Shown here: one piece after another, positions 1 through 11,611 of the stretch | Layout: every line of letters begins with the position of its first letter | Position numbering within the stretch: position 1 is the first letter of the stretch | Assembly: GCA_002286855.1 (NCBI GenBank) | Contig: NRSV01000036.1 | Span: 186,001-250,000 of the forward strand | Direction: 5' to 3' | Source of the DNA: Bipolaris cookei | Lineage: Eukaryota; Ascomycota; Dothideomycetes; Pleosporales; Pleosporaceae | DNA: 64,000 nt | Translations under genes and position numbers: made by a program | The notes under the pieces: generated by a model | What the model saw: the letters and a program-made list of their open reading frames with translations, nothing else | The model's database searches: none | What the model was told of the DNA's origin: nothing

Positions 1-1247
1 ATTTGTCTGGCGATTTGTAGTGGAAAAGAGTTATGGATGTAACTGGAGGTAAAGACAATCAATTCTATGCTAGATAGAATAATAACATAACTGTAAAGGG
101 TGCAACTCTGGGGAGTAGTCTTAAGCTTGGAAGCACAATCGGACAGGCCTAAGGAACAAGATTGTATTCGATAGAGAGCTAAGCTCTCGGCTACGTAGCT
201 ATCTATATACAATGCTAGTTGTCTAAGCAACAATTGGGCTGGATAAACGAGGTCATAGATAAGGATAAGAAGCGAAGGACGTTCAGCTTATTACAGTAAC
301 AATCTTGTTAAGTAAAGTAACTAGTAAGAAAGTACAATTTGAATTGACCACAACGAGAGTAATAAATAAATATGTCCATCCTTATATCCGCATTGCTTCT
401 GGTCCTGCCATCACTGCCATCACGACCTAATCCTTGTCCTGCATGATATCTCTGATGGCTGACATCAAGCATTAGTGCCTGATAGTTGGTCTTGGCGTGA
501 TGGCAATCACGTGATTATCGATCCGCGACTATCATTACCTTCTGACATGGATGTCCTTCGGCCTCCTGCCTTCTCGTCTTCGGTCAAGAAAAAAATCATT
601 TTTTACTTGTAACAGAATGTAAAAGGTCAAATAGGTGAATTCAACCCAACCGTCAGGCCAGTGTGGTCCGGAAGAATTAGGCTGTGGGTATTGGCTGCGC
701 GAATATCATGAGAACTGATGGGCATGCAGGTTGAGAGGTGGTTATCGTCACCGGTCAACATACATGCAATCAACAAAACCTAGGTAGTGACGCAGGCGTA
801 ATCAGAGTGGAATCGATGACAGACAACATACCTGCGGTGTATTCTAGATCTAGAGTGTTATTCGAAACTTCAAATAATTTCAACATGTAATTACAGAAAG
901 TAGAATACTCACTGGGTGACCAATCCACCTCACGATGGATGTTGGAATCTCAAAAGACACTCTATATGCCAGTGTCACGTGATGTTTCTCGAATGTGGCG
1001 CAGGCGCATGACTTAAAACCGCCAAGAGGTCGGACATGTCTGGTGCCGATCATCACAACTCCAAGGAATCAACCCTTGTCGCAACAAGGGATAGTAATAT
1101 TCTTCTTGCTGCACTGGATAGCACGCTGTGTCGAGGGGCTCACCATCCACACGCTCGTAAGCTACCTTGAAAGCAGATTCTTCGCCTCCGCTGTTCTGCC
1201 CTCCCCACGCCGCTTTACTCACTGCGTAACACGCCCTTTACATTGCA
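1..1247. other. AT-rich spacer upstream of the LAMTOR1-like gene
   Basis: No credible gene is seen. The first 400 bases are AT-rich with short repeated TAGATA/AGATAAGG words and could be a decayed transposable element, but no terminal repeats or coding domain can be recognised. A perfect 12-bp palindrome AATCACGTGATT lies at 505-516. Bases 600-1247 presumably hold the promoter and leader of the following gene. The long open frame that overlaps its start from 995 opens on GTG and has no homology-like content before the gene's own exons. Confidence 0.5.
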
Positions 1248-1813
1248 ATGGGTGTTTGCGCGTCGTGCTTAGGAGGGCAGAGGACTTCGGATATAGATGT
1301 GGGTTCCCCTGTGTGCGCTTTTGTAATGACGAACCAGCTGACGTATCCCCTTGTAGCAGTCGGACGCTTCACATCTTCTCGGGGACCAATACCAGCCCAA
1401 CTATGGTACCTCCAGCAGCACTCACAATGTGCCTCAGCCTGACCCTGAGGAGCTCCGCCGCCAGCGAGAGAATCTGGAGCGTATCTGCGCTGAAACAAAC
1501 GAGTAAGTCTCTTGTCTTTATGGACTTTGTTGATTCCAGCTCTGATGTCATCCCCTATAGACAATTGATCCCCGTTTCACAACCGAGCGCACTCCCCGAG
1601 GTCACGGAGCAGCCTTCCAAGAACGACGAGTATGCCCATCTTTTCAACGAGCGCTTCAAGTCCATTAGACATGGCCGCCCAGCTTCCGCCGGTGACAATG
1701 AAGACGACGAAACAACCTGGCTCGAGAACGCTGTAGGCAGCCAAGGAGAGGATGAACTGGATCAGATTAAGCCGGCCAACGGCAAGCTGACGATACAATT
1801 TGGCCAACGATAG
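1248..1813 (+). CDS. LAMTOR1/Ego1-like lipid-anchored adaptor
   Basis: Three exons, 1248-1298, 1357-1502 and 1561-1813, joined by two 58-bp introns (donors GTGGGT and GTAAGT, acceptors TTGTAG and CTATAG), give 149 residues. The protein starts MGVCASC: glycine 2 fits N-myristoylation and the cysteines fit palmitoylation. A leucine-pair region (SHLLGD) and the helix PDPEELRRQRENLERIC follow, then an acidic Gln-rich C-terminus. This layout resembles metazoan LAMTOR1 (p18) and yeast Ego1/Meh1, which anchor Rag GTPases and TORC1 regulators to the vacuole or late endosome. The assignment is inferred from the N-terminal lipidation motif and layout, as sequence identity in this family is low. The second and third exons share one frame and the first exon is in another, so a single-frame reading misses the true N-terminus. 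It converges with the minus-strand gene ending at 2372. Confidence 0.72.
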
Positions 1814-2371
1814 ACACGAAAATCCGTGATCAACGCTATGACGCACTCACACGTGCCCTCTGAGGCAGAGATCTGCTGCGTTTTCCGATGCCTATTTCAC
1901 TCCTTGTATGATTACCCATTCCGGATACCCGTAATATTTCCTTTCTTATTTGTATTGTTTCTTTTCAATCAGCATTGCCTCTACTATTCGCATATTTCCT
2001 AGTGTTAGCATAGGCAGGTTCAAAATAACTTTTTTTGCATCATCATGTCAATATCGTCCTATCGTCTTTCTTATGCTTTCTTACCAGCCGAAGAATAGTA
2101 AAACGCAGTACATAATCATTTCCTCTACTCGTCAAATCATAACAATGAACAAGACTGGATTCTTTCACCACAATTACTGCCAAACCATATCACAAATGCC
2201 AGACTACTATACAAGATCCCTCCACCAGTCGCTTCCCAGGATTCCTTGTGGAAAGAATACAGCTGAAAGAAGCAGGAATATAAAGCAAAAGCAATTTCAG
2301 GGGGAAAACATTGGTGATGGCGCCTTATACATGCCGTAGACGAAGACACCACTCCACGTCGTATCACACCA

Positions 2372-3863
2372 TCAGCCGGACGGATGTGGCGGCGAGGTCG
2401 CGGGCAAAGTTGCCGCTTCATCCAGCTCGTGCAACGTGCGATCTGCGATCTCATCCATCAAGACCCGTAATTTCACAGCATACTTATCGGGGATCTTATC
2501 AAGTCGCAGATTCAAGCCAGGAAGTAGCACACGCTGCGTCGCAGGACCCAGTTTCTTAAATGTCTGCTTTCCCCATACCAATGCCGCACTCTGCATGGTA
2601 TGGAATAGGGATTTGCTCTCGTCTTCGTCAAGGATGTTGGCGTCCTGGTGCCTCTTTGCTTCTTTCTCGACGAATGCGCGGATAGTGTGAGGGGTCTTGT
2701 CATCTGGAATTTGCTACGCTGTCGTCAGTCTTTTGCCCGGAAAATTGAATAGGGGATGGAACCTAGGTATAGTAGCCTCTTTAACTACTTACTTTTTGCT
2801 CGGGTACACTGGACGTTGCAGCGCTGGGGGCTGAGTTGGCAGCATGCATCTTCTGTAGCTTTTCCAGAACCTTTTTTTGGATGTTCTGATGGATTTCCTC
2901 GGCTGTTGGTCGACGTCGGCCGCCTCGCTGGATGATGGCTGGGATTCGTCCGGCAGGGTTGTATACGACGGGCTCGCGGCGAGCTAGCAGAGGCTCGTCG
3001 TACCCAAGGATGGCGTGCTGATATAATAGATCGTCGTAGGGATAATCTTCGCGCGAGTGAGCGACTGGGGCTCGGGGCCGCGCAGTCTCTAACTGTGGAG
3101 TTGGCGGTGCTTGGTACGCTATACTTGGGTTTGATCGAAGAGCAGCACGTGTTATTGGCGGTGCTCTGGTGGCGGTCGCGAGAGCACTCTCTGCGAAGGA
3201 GAGGGCCCGGTGGCGTTTACTTGGAGTTGGAGATGCGTGGTCTGGGTCGAACTCACCCTCCGATGACTCTCCTGCCTCGTTATTTTTAACGCAAGAGCGT
3301 CCGCGTGACTGCCTCCTTGTTTTCGACTTGGGTACAGATGGAGTGCGCTTGCTTCCCTTCTTGACACTGTCTGCACACTCCTTCGATTCGTCCTCACCGA
3401 CCTCCTTCTGAGAACTCTTGGTCTTAACCGCACTGCCTACTGGCTTCTTCCTTGACGCTCTTGGTCCAGTACCGCTTGGAGTCGCAACTCCAGTTGCCCT
3501 GGGGGATGGCATATTGCCATGGACAAGTCCCTTACCTTGGCGTTGTCGCTTCTCGTAACATGGTTGGCAGACTTGAAAAGTGCAGCCGGGGCAGCGCCGC
3601 ATGGTGTCCATGTTGCGTTTGTCGCACTCGGTACACTTAGCGGTGTGTACAGCTACTCTGCTATATAGTGGCTCGTCGACGGTGCAAGCGTTCGGAGCTG
3701 TACTTGCTGGCGTGTGAGGTGTATGGGGTGGGGGAGGGCTGTGAGAATGATGTGGTATGTTTGCACAGGACGAGCCGGGGTGATTGCATGTAGTTTCCTG
3801 TATGATTGTGAAGTCCGGTTTGCCAGTGCTACGGTTTGGGTCCGGAGTCACGGGAGGATCCAT
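2372..3863 (-). CDS. Cysteine-finger protein of unknown function, 470 aa
   Basis: Two exons, 2793-3863 and 2372-2713, flank a 79-bp intron (GTAAGT ... GCGTAG), phase 0, giving 470 residues. The N-terminal 65 residues are Pro/His-rich. A compact finger with Cys77, 80, 91, 94, 99 and 102 (CTEC, CPGC, CQPC) probably binds zinc. A long basic, Ser/Thr/Pro-rich disordered region follows, then a helical C-terminal part (about 300-470) that includes KVLEKLQKMHAA and, in exon 2, a Leu-rich helix and an ADRTLHELDEA motif. The CTEC-CPGC-CQPC pattern recalls zinc-ribbon or CXXC-like DNA-binding domains, and the basic middle suggests a nuclear protein, but this is inference. I do not recognise a named family. 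The start ATG at 3863 is the first in the frame. Confidence 0.75.
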
Positions 3864-6244
3864 CTTTTTGTTTGTTTGGCACGGCTTGGGTGTTGTGTGT
3901 TCTTTGTCAATGCTTGACTTGGGTACTTCAATTATGTAAAGAAGAAGAAGTTAGATTTGGACTTTTTCACTTGCAACAATAACAAGAAGAAGAAGAAGAA
4001 GCGGAGGAGGAGGAGGAGGAGGAGGGAAGAGCTTGAATAGGGTTGTGAAAAGAATGCAACAACGAGAAGATTATGGTGAAATGGCATTGTGCAAGGAGTA
4101 GGCATCCGCTCACATTCACTAACGCGATTGATCCGTTTGAGAGGGCTGCTCACTCTGGGTATTATGGCATTCGGGTCGTCTAAGTTACAACTCGGAAAGA
4201 TTGGTGCATACAGGCTGACGTGCACAGTGCGGGTTACTGAGAGCAAGGTGGCAGAGTGGAATTATATATGTACAAGACATGCCTGACCAGGTATGTGAAT
4301 GGATCAGGTGAATCATCAGCTCACATGCTCTATGAAGTTTGAACGATTTTTAGACAAACAAATGAATCTTCCTTTGTCATGAAGGGGCTCTTTGGTGTGT
4401 TGGTTGGTGGGCAAGACGTTTCATGCTGTTATGCCTCGTCACTGAAGTCACGAGTTCAGGATATCGCTCGACTCGATGAAGATGACACATGTGCGTTGGC
4501 TTCACGTCCACGCTCGCAATGTTCAAACGCGGGAAGCGGTGAAGGATATCTAGTGCTGTTGAACAAGACACGAATTGGGAAATACATCCAACCCCCTTAT
4601 CGGCGTAAGATGGGTGTGACACTCTAACACGGATGGACGGTCGTTTTAAGCATTAGAACGGCCCCATGTTCTGCCGTGCGAACTGGCGGGGCGAGTGGGC
4701 GGGGCGTGTGGGCCAATCTCGGGACAAGTGTTGATTTTGCAAGACGTATGCCATGATGTACCAGGTGTCGTCTTCTGGATTGCCGATGTTTGGTCGGGCC
4801 CAGAGCAAGGGCAAAGCTTGAATTCCTAACGATCTTGGCAAAATGAGGGGTCTTCCATGATAGCAGTGAGGAGACATGGCAACCCGGGACATCCACAAAA
4901 GGAGACTGGGCTCGCATAGGTAGATAGCGTCGTGCTATAATGTGTTCATGGCGAAATGGGTCATATCTGGGGTTGAGGAAAAGAAGCAAGCTTGGCCATG
5001 ATATCGTGAAAAGAAATATGGCATAGCTGCATGTTGATATGTAGAGGAGCGTATCTCACACAGAGCATGACATGCGTGTCAGCCTGTGGGTGTCAGTACC
5101 AGGTGTGTAGTCGAACTAACCCTTGCGTATCGCGTCACCGACGTGGTATGCAGTGGCGCTAGCCGCATTCGTCCTAACCACCATGTTCCAGCCCTACACT
5201 CGCAGCTCACGATACGTGCTTATAAAGACTAAAGCGCGCGTTGCAATTTCGTTGGCTTTCCCTAACGCCCTTTAATTCAGCGCTGATGGAGCCTTAGAGG
5301 CGTTCTTAGTATTGCGCTCCTTGTGCTGTCAGACTTCTGCCTGGAGCTGCCCCGCTGCACCTTTCCAAAGCGCATAGTACACTCCCCGCCTCTTTGTCAG
5401 CGGCGTATATACGCTTTTCATCGGTGATCGTTTTGAGCAAATGGACACTTGACAGGGATAATTATAGCAGCCCGACAATGCACGGCAGCCCCAAGGTGCA
5501 ACATGATTGACTGTTGCGTATAGCGTATAGGCGTATAGGTTGAGGCAGCGGTGTGCAGGGGTGCAAGAGATGACCGCGCCTTTACTAACCACACCCGCTA
5601 CTCTGCCAGCAAAGGGCATTGCAGCCTCTTGACTGGAGAAAGCCAACTGCGTAATATACGGGAGCTACTCAGAACCCATCCGCTATGCATTACCCTGTCC
5701 TGACTATCAAACGCCGATTGCAATGAATCGTGTAAGCAAGGGCATGGCCTGTCGCTATACAAGAACTCACAGTCCTACCCTCACTGCACACCTCTTTGCG
5801 AAACATCAACACGCCTTCGGGCCATCGCCAACCCGAGCGCAGACACTCTGCATCTATACGCCCTAATCCTGATACTATATACTCCTCGTTTCTTTGGTTG
5901 CATACGTCGGTTGTCATCAAGCGGATGACGGTCTTGTGGCGGTGCTGCAGATCGTACAGCCCCCAAAATCTTGGAACAGGGTTTTTCGATTGACTCTTCG
6001 CCGACGCCGAATTCCCGGGGTTCTAGGCTCTCTCCTCTCAGCGGCCTCTTTCAATCTATTTGTGGACCGGTGGTGTTTGACGATATCGTGTGTCTTTAAG
6101 AAGGGTGCGGGCAAGAATAAGATCGCCTGTCCAGCCTACCCAAACACTGGCGTGGTTTGCCTCCCAACCACAATCGTCTCAAGCCAGCTCTGGCACAAGT
6201 GGGATTCCTGAACCTTAAACAAACCCGCCACTTCGACCCCCATC
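3864..6244. other. Gene-free spacer between divergent genes
   Basis: This 2.4-kb region separates the minus-strand finger gene from the plus-strand ABC transporter and should contain both promoters. It holds a GAA/GGA microsatellite at 3984-4025 and several unrelated short open frames with no domain-like content. Nothing else was supported. Confidence 0.55.
3984..4025. repeat. AAG/GGA trinucleotide microsatellite
   Basis: A run of AAG units passes into GGA/AGG units on the plus strand, about 120-160 bp upstream of the minus-strand gene's start codon. On the sense strand of that gene it is a pyrimidine tract, as is common in fungal core promoters. Confidence 0.85.
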
Positions 6245-8893
6245 ATGGATCACGACGTATCTTCACCTCCTTTCTACTCTGCCATGATGCTGTTGAGCTA
6301 CATGCATGCTCCTGCGGTTGGTTTCTATTACCTAGGAGCGTGCATGTTCAGTCTCTGCATCTTACAGAAAGTACGACTGGTGCCGCAGAAGAGACGGATA
6401 AGCGTGGTGGCTTTCATGGTCACAATACTCCTGGCATACATTACAGAAGTCCTTTACTACCTCAGCCGGTCGATAGCTGATTCCGAATACACAGCTCCAC
6501 AATTCTTAGCCATACGGTGCTTGGGTTCGATACTTGTCTGGAGCCCTCTGTCTTACCTTTTGTGGGCAAGCAAATCGCTGCGCTGGCATACGTACTTTGG
6601 AGCATTTGTTGTGCATTTTGCACTTGAGACGACGACTTGCTTGATCACAATTTCCACCCAGCCCGAGCAAGTTCAACAAAAGTATCCGCCTCTGTTCATT
6701 AGCTGCATGAGGGTCTTGGTCTCACTGCTCCTACTGGTCGATGCGTTTCTCGTCCTCGCCACCAAACAGACCGAAGTTAGCACAGACGAAGAGCGCCAAA
6801 CACTTCTGAGCAAGTCAACGGATAGTTTGTTAGGCCCAAGTTCCCACATAGGCTATGGCGCCATCCCATTCGATAATGATTTTAGCGATGATGAGGACGG
6901 TCCGCCAGAGGAAGACGACAAAGATTTGAAAGCGCAACAAGCGAAACGGCTCGAAGAAGAGGGTGGCTGGTTGGGCTACTTGAAAGGATTCGCCATCTTC
7001 CTACCATATCTGTTTCCAAAAGACGACTGGAAGGTCATGGCTTGTCTTGGCATCCGACTGGTGCACATGTTGCAGGAGCGTGCCCTTAACTTGCTTACGC
7101 CTCGACAGCTTGGAATAATCACTACCGAACTGCAGAAAGCGTACGAGACAAAGAGTGGCGTCATGCCGTGGAAAGAGATTGGCCTCTGGGTGCTATATTC
7201 CTGGATCAACAGTTATGCCGGACTCGGAGTCATCGACGGCATGGCAAATCTCGTCATCTCCAACTCTGCTTATCGTCGCGTCACCTTACTAGCTTACAAA
7301 CATGTACTGAGTCTTTCCATGGACTTTCATACCTCAAAAGACTCAGGCGAGGTTCTGAAGGCTGTTGAGCAGGCGTCTTCAATGAACACGCTGATCGAAA
7401 TGGTGCTGTTCGACATTGCGCCAATCCTGTTGGACCTCTTCGTCGCGATGTACTACGTCACCCACCTATTCGACGCGTACATGGCCTTTATCGTTCTGTT
7501 CATGGGCGCAGCATACATTGCGATTGGATTCTACTTTACTACACTGTCGCAACCCAAAAGACGAGATTACGTGAAGAAGCAACGAAGCGAAAGCTCCACA
7601 GTCAACGAGACAATACACAACTGGCAAACAGTCGCCTATTTCAACCGCTTCGTGTTTGAGTATAAACGTTATGCTGAGAACATCATCAATACCATTTCGG
7701 CGCAATACTCATACTACTTCAGATCCATGGGCGGACATGCTGCGCAAGATCTTCTGACTACTGTTGGTTTCGCTGGTGCCTGTGTCTTCGGTATGACTCA
7801 GATCGTCACCGGACGAAAGCCAGTTGGTAACTTGATCACATTGATCATGTACTGGCATACGATGACGTCGCCACTTTACGTTTTGTCTTATAGCTACCGG
7901 CAAATTACCAGCTCTCTGATCGATGCCGAACGCCTGCTCCAGCTACTGAACACCAAGCCCACGGTAGCAGACCAGGAAGGTGCCAAGGACATTGTTGTGC
8001 ATACCGGAGAAGTGGAATTCAAGGATGTCTGCTTTCACTACGACGAGCGCAAGCCTACCATCAAAAACGTAAACTTCAAGGCTTCGGGTGGCCAGACCAT
8101 TGCTTTTGTGGGTGAGACGGGTGGTGGAAAGTCAACCATGCTCAAACTTCTCTTCCGCTTCTACGATGTGACAAGCGGATCGATAATGATTGATGGCCAA
8201 GACCCGCGCTCAGTGACGCAAGCTAGTCTACGGGATGCCTTGGGCGTCGTACCTCAAGATCCTGTTTTGTTCAATCAAAGCATACGACAAAATATTCGCT
8301 ACGCCAAACTCGATGCCACTGACGCCGAAATCGAAGATGCATGCCGGGCTGCCGCCATTCACGACGAAGTTGTCAGCTTCCCAGACGGCTACAACTCCAA
8401 AGTGGGTGAGCGCGGGGTACGGTTGTCAGGCGGCCAACTACAACGCATAGCCATTGCCCGCGTGCTCCTCCAAAACCCTAAAATTGTATTGCTGGACGAA
8501 GCAACGTCAGCAATTGACTCTTCGATAGAAGCACTTATCCAGCAAGCCTTCCGCAAACTAAGTCAAGGCCGCACCACGTTTGTAATCGCACACAGACTTA
8601 GTACAATTGCAGACGCGGATCAGATCTTAGTTGTAGAGAAGGGAGAAATCATCGAAAGAGGCACACATCAGGAGTTGCTTAAGAACGAAAGAGGAAAGTA
8701 TGCAGAGTTGTGGAGCAAGCAGACGGCGGGGCATTTGTCAAAGGAGTCAGAAGCTAAGGATGTGAAGGAGGGTGAGAATCAGGAGGGAGCCGCAGTCATT
8801 GGCGATACGACGGTTCAGGGAGAAGACCAGGCAACAACCTCTGCGATGAACAGTGACCACGCAGGCGAAGGTAACAGTGTACGACGCAAATAA
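6245..8893 (+). CDS. HMT1-type ABC half transporter (ABCB family)
   Basis: A single exon encodes 882 residues. An N-terminal extension (about 1-180) carries several hydrophobic spans, as in the TMD0 of heavy-metal-tolerance factor 1. An acidic linker (about 210-235, SDDEDG) is followed by a six-span ABC membrane domain (about 280-560) and a complete ATPase domain: Walker A GETGGGKS (about 623-630), signature LSGGQ (about 727), Walker B VLLDEATS (about 747) and the H-loop AHR (about 782). Length and order match S. pombe Hmt1 and fungal orthologues, which transport glutathione or phytochelatin conjugates at the vacuolar membrane. The C-terminal 60 residues are hydrophilic and low-complexity. 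Mitochondrial Atm1 is the main alternative but lacks the extra N-terminal spans and would start with a targeting peptide. Confidence 0.93.
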   Translation: MDHDVSSPPFYSAMMLLSYMHAPAVGFYYLGACMFSLCILQKVRLVPQKRRISVVAFMVTILLAYITEVLYYLSRSIADSEYTAPQFLAIRCLGSILVWSPLSYLLWASKSLRWHTYFGAFVVHFALETTTCLITISTQPEQVQQKYPPLFISCMRVLVSLLLLVDAFLVLATKQTEVSTDEERQTLLSKSTDSLLGPSSHIGYGAIPFDNDFSDDEDGPPEEDDKDLKAQQAKRLEEEGGWLGYLKGFAIFLPYLFPKDDWKVMACLGIRLVHMLQERALNLLTPRQLGIITTELQKAYETKSGVMPWKEIGLWVLYSWINSYAGLGVIDGMANLVISNSAYRRVTLLAYKHVLSLSMDFHTSKDSGEVLKAVEQASSMNTLIEMVLFDIAPILLDLFVAMYYVTHLFDAYMAFIVLFMGAAYIAIGFYFTTLSQPKRRDYVKKQRSESSTVNETIHNWQTVAYFNRFVFEYKRYAENIINTISAQYSYYFRSMGGHAAQDLLTTVGFAGACVFGMTQIVTGRKPVGNLITLIMYWHTMTSPLYVLSYSYRQITSSLIDAERLLQLLNTKPTVADQEGAKDIVVHTGEVEFKDVCFHYDERKPTIKNVNFKASGGQTIAFVGETGGGKSTMLKLLFRFYDVTSGSIMIDGQDPRSVTQASLRDALGVVPQDPVLFNQSIRQNIRYAKLDATDAEIEDACRAAAIHDEVVSFPDGYNSKVGERGVRLSGGQLQRIAIARVLLQNPKIVLLDEATSAIDSSIEALIQQAFRKLSQGRTTFVIAHRLSTIADADQILVVEKGEIIERGTHQELLKNERGKYAELWSKQTAGHLSKESEAKDVKEGENQEGAAVIGDTTVQGEDQATTSAMNSDHAGEGNSVRRK

Positions 8894-9812
8894 GTATTAA
8901 TAGACAAAGAGGTGATATCATGTATACGTACAGTTTATCAGAAATCCGGCTTCATCCACGAAAGGGCCCGTAAGATTATGAAATAGAGAAACCACAAATC
9001 CAAGACATGAACTTTTTTTACTTTTTGCGTCACGTAGCCATGCTCTTGCATCAACGGGGCACATGTATCAACCAAGGAAAAGAAAAAGGAAGAGGTTTAC
9101 AAGAACCTCCATACCATTGTTCTTTTTTTTTCGTCCGTGGAACAACACATTTTTTTGTTGCCCAGGATTTAGGCATCCACCCCACCTCCAGTCCTACCAG
9201 TACCACCCTCAACATCCCCATCTTTCGTCCATACGCCGTCTTACCCGTTACTATACTTTGGAGGAGTCGGCACAACAAAACAACGCAAGGAGCGCCCCTT
9301 ACCAAGCCCACGCCTCACAGTCGGAAAGACTATCTCCCGACGCACGCACGGCCCCCCACGCGCGATTGGCCAGGCCACCGCAACGCCGCCGCTGAAACGA
9401 GCATTGTGTGAGTTTGTGGCTTGAAGAGGGCGGGAGAGGCGTACGTATGTGGTGGGGATGTCGTTTATACAAGGCCTGCTTCTCTCTTCCTCTCTTTGTT
9501 TCTTTCCTATATCTCTAACATATACATTTCTTCTCGTACATCGGGCTTTGTGTAGATACGGTTTTGACTAGCACAGCTGCTGCTAGCTACGTCACAAACG
9601 AACGAACGAACGAACGAACGAACCGCTCCCACCCGATCTTTTCGCACTAGTGCTAGTACATTGGACGGTGGGTTTTTGTTGCTGCCTTGAACGGCCAGAT
9701 CGACACTTTTGGTATCGCCCACACTTTCTGTGTTTTCCAACACACCCTGCACGACTGGCAACCAGGTTACACTCGGTTCTGAACGTTGTTGTGTATTCTA
9801 AGCGCGAGCATT
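8894..9812. other. Spacer and P450 promoter
   Basis: This stretch holds the 3' region of the ABC gene and the promoter of the P450. A TATA-like TTTATACAAGG near 9465 is followed by a CT-rich run, the usual fungal arrangement before a start site. A tandem ACGA tetranucleotide repeat lies at about 9595-9623. No gene is supported. Confidence 0.6.
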
Positions 9813-11611
9813 ATGGCGGTGCCGAAACGCGTGCTGCTGCTTACTTCGGCAGCGTATGCGGTTTTTCGTGCGCGGTATGGGGTTGGTGTTACGCCGTTTG
9901 CTGCACAGAGTTATGTCAAGAATACGCTTGGTGTCTATGTGGTTTTGTTCTTTGCACAGCTTTTCTGGGATGTGTTTGTGTACCCGTTGTTTTTGACACC
10001 GTTGAGGAAGTTGCCGACACCCGAGGTGAGTCTTTCTTTCTTTCTTTTTGAATTGTTGAGCTTGAGGAGGGGGGTTAGAGTATGTATGGGACATGGCATG
10101 CTGATTATCCGTTTATGTGATAGGGCTCGCACTTTTTTCTTGGGCACTATGCTAGGATTTTCAAGGAGCCGTCAGGTGAGCCGCAGAGAGATTGGATAGA
10201 TAGTGTGCCGAATGATGGTGTCATCTACTATCGATTTTTATTCAATGACCCCAGGATTATGGTGACGAATCCAAAGGCGCTGGGCGAGGTCTTGGTGCAA
10301 AGAAGTTATGATTTTATTAAGCCTACGAGGGTAAGGGTTGGGTTGGCGAGAGTGCTTGGTGTTGGGGTTTTGCTGGCAGAGGGGGATGAGCACAAGGTAT
10401 GTACTCTCCAATTGACCCCTAAATGGCAAGCATGACGCTTGAGCACCCCCAAGACTAATTCCGAACCTATACAGCGTCAAAGGAAGCTCCTTATGCCTGC
10501 ATTCAACTTCCGCCACGTCAAGGACCTGTACCCGGTTTTCTGGGGCAAATCCCAGGAGATGGTGAACAAGATCTCCGAGGCAATCAAGAATGATCCCAGC
10601 GAGTCTTCAGTTGTTGAAATTGGGTCCTGGGGTTCCCGTGCAACACTCGACATCATCGGTGTAGCTGGTTGTGGTAAAGACTTCGATGCCCTTGTGAATC
10701 CTGAAAACGAACTCTACGAGACATACCGGCAAATCTTCGCCAGCGGCCGCGGCGCGCAGATTGTTCAGGTTCTCCTCGGCATGATTCCGTACAAGATCGC
10801 CATCAACTTACCACTCAAGCGAAACGACGAGATTGGAAACGCGGTCCGCACCATCCAAAGCGTAGCCAGAGATCTCATTCGCTCCAAGCGTGCCAAGTTA
10901 GAAAGCGGGGAAGCAAAGGGTCTGGATATACTCAGTGTAGCCATGGAGTCCGGTGGCTTCAGTGACGAAGATTTGGTAAACCAACTCATGACTTTCCTTG
11001 CTGCAGGCCACGAAACCACTGCCTCAGCACTATCATGGGCCGTCTACGCCCTATGCAAATACCCCGACGTGCAAAGAAGACTACGAAGCGAAATCCACGA
11101 ACAAATACCCTCAGCACTGGAAGATGGCGGTCAAGTCTCGTCGACAGAAATCGATCATCTGCCGTATCTGAACGCCGTGCTACAAGAAACCATGCGTGTC
11201 TTCCCATCCGTACCACTTACCCTGCGCGAAGCAGCACACGACACAACGATCCAAGGGCACTTTGTCCCCGCCGGTACCACTATCGTCATTTGTCCCTGGG
11301 CCGTCAACACATCCACCAAACTCTGGGGCCCGGACGCGCGCGAATTCAATCCTGATCGCTGGATGCAGCCTGGTACGGCTAACACAGGTGGTGCAGAGAG
11401 CAACTACGCCATTACTACTTTCTTGCATGGCCCCAGGAGTTGCATTGGTAGAGACTTTGCTAAAGCAGAGTTTGCGTGCCTAGTTGCGGCTTTGGTGGGT
11501 AGGTTTGAGTTTGAGTTCGAAGACCCGGAGTACAAGGTGGAGATCCAGGGGGGGATTACGGTGAAGCCGAAAGGTGGGTTGAGGATTAGATTGAGGGATG
11601 TTAGGGGGTGA
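9813..11611 (+). CDS. Cytochrome P450 monooxygenase
   Basis: Three exons, 9813-10025, 10124-10396 and 10475-11611, with introns of 98 and 78 bp, both phase 0, give 540 residues. The N-terminus has hydrophobic segments (about 5-17 and 40-60) that would anchor it in the ER membrane. The core motifs are intact: EGDEHKRQRK with MPAF in the C-helix region, the I-helix AGHETT (about 339-344), the K-helix ETMR (400-403), FNPDRW, and the haem loop FLHGPRSCIG with the axial Cys485. The spacing fits microsomal class II P450s of the CYP4/CYP19/CYP26-like superclade; substrate cannot be predicted. A GTAAGG inside exon 2 (after KPTR) was not used, because reading through it gives the conserved sequence before EGDEHK. 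No partner biosynthetic genes are adjacent. Confidence 0.93.

Noticed and set aside
1..420. LTR retroelement end
   Set aside because: AT-rich and repeat-like, but no TG...CA ends, primer-binding site or coding domain could be identified.
995..1813. 272-codon open frame across the LAMTOR1-like locus
   Set aside because: Opens on GTG and combines intron sequence with the real second and third exons; the acylated N-terminus is in a different frame.
10329..10474. Earlier splice donor in P450 exon 2 (GTAAGG after KPTR)
   Set aside because: Reading through gives the conserved residues before EGDEHK; splicing there would delete them.
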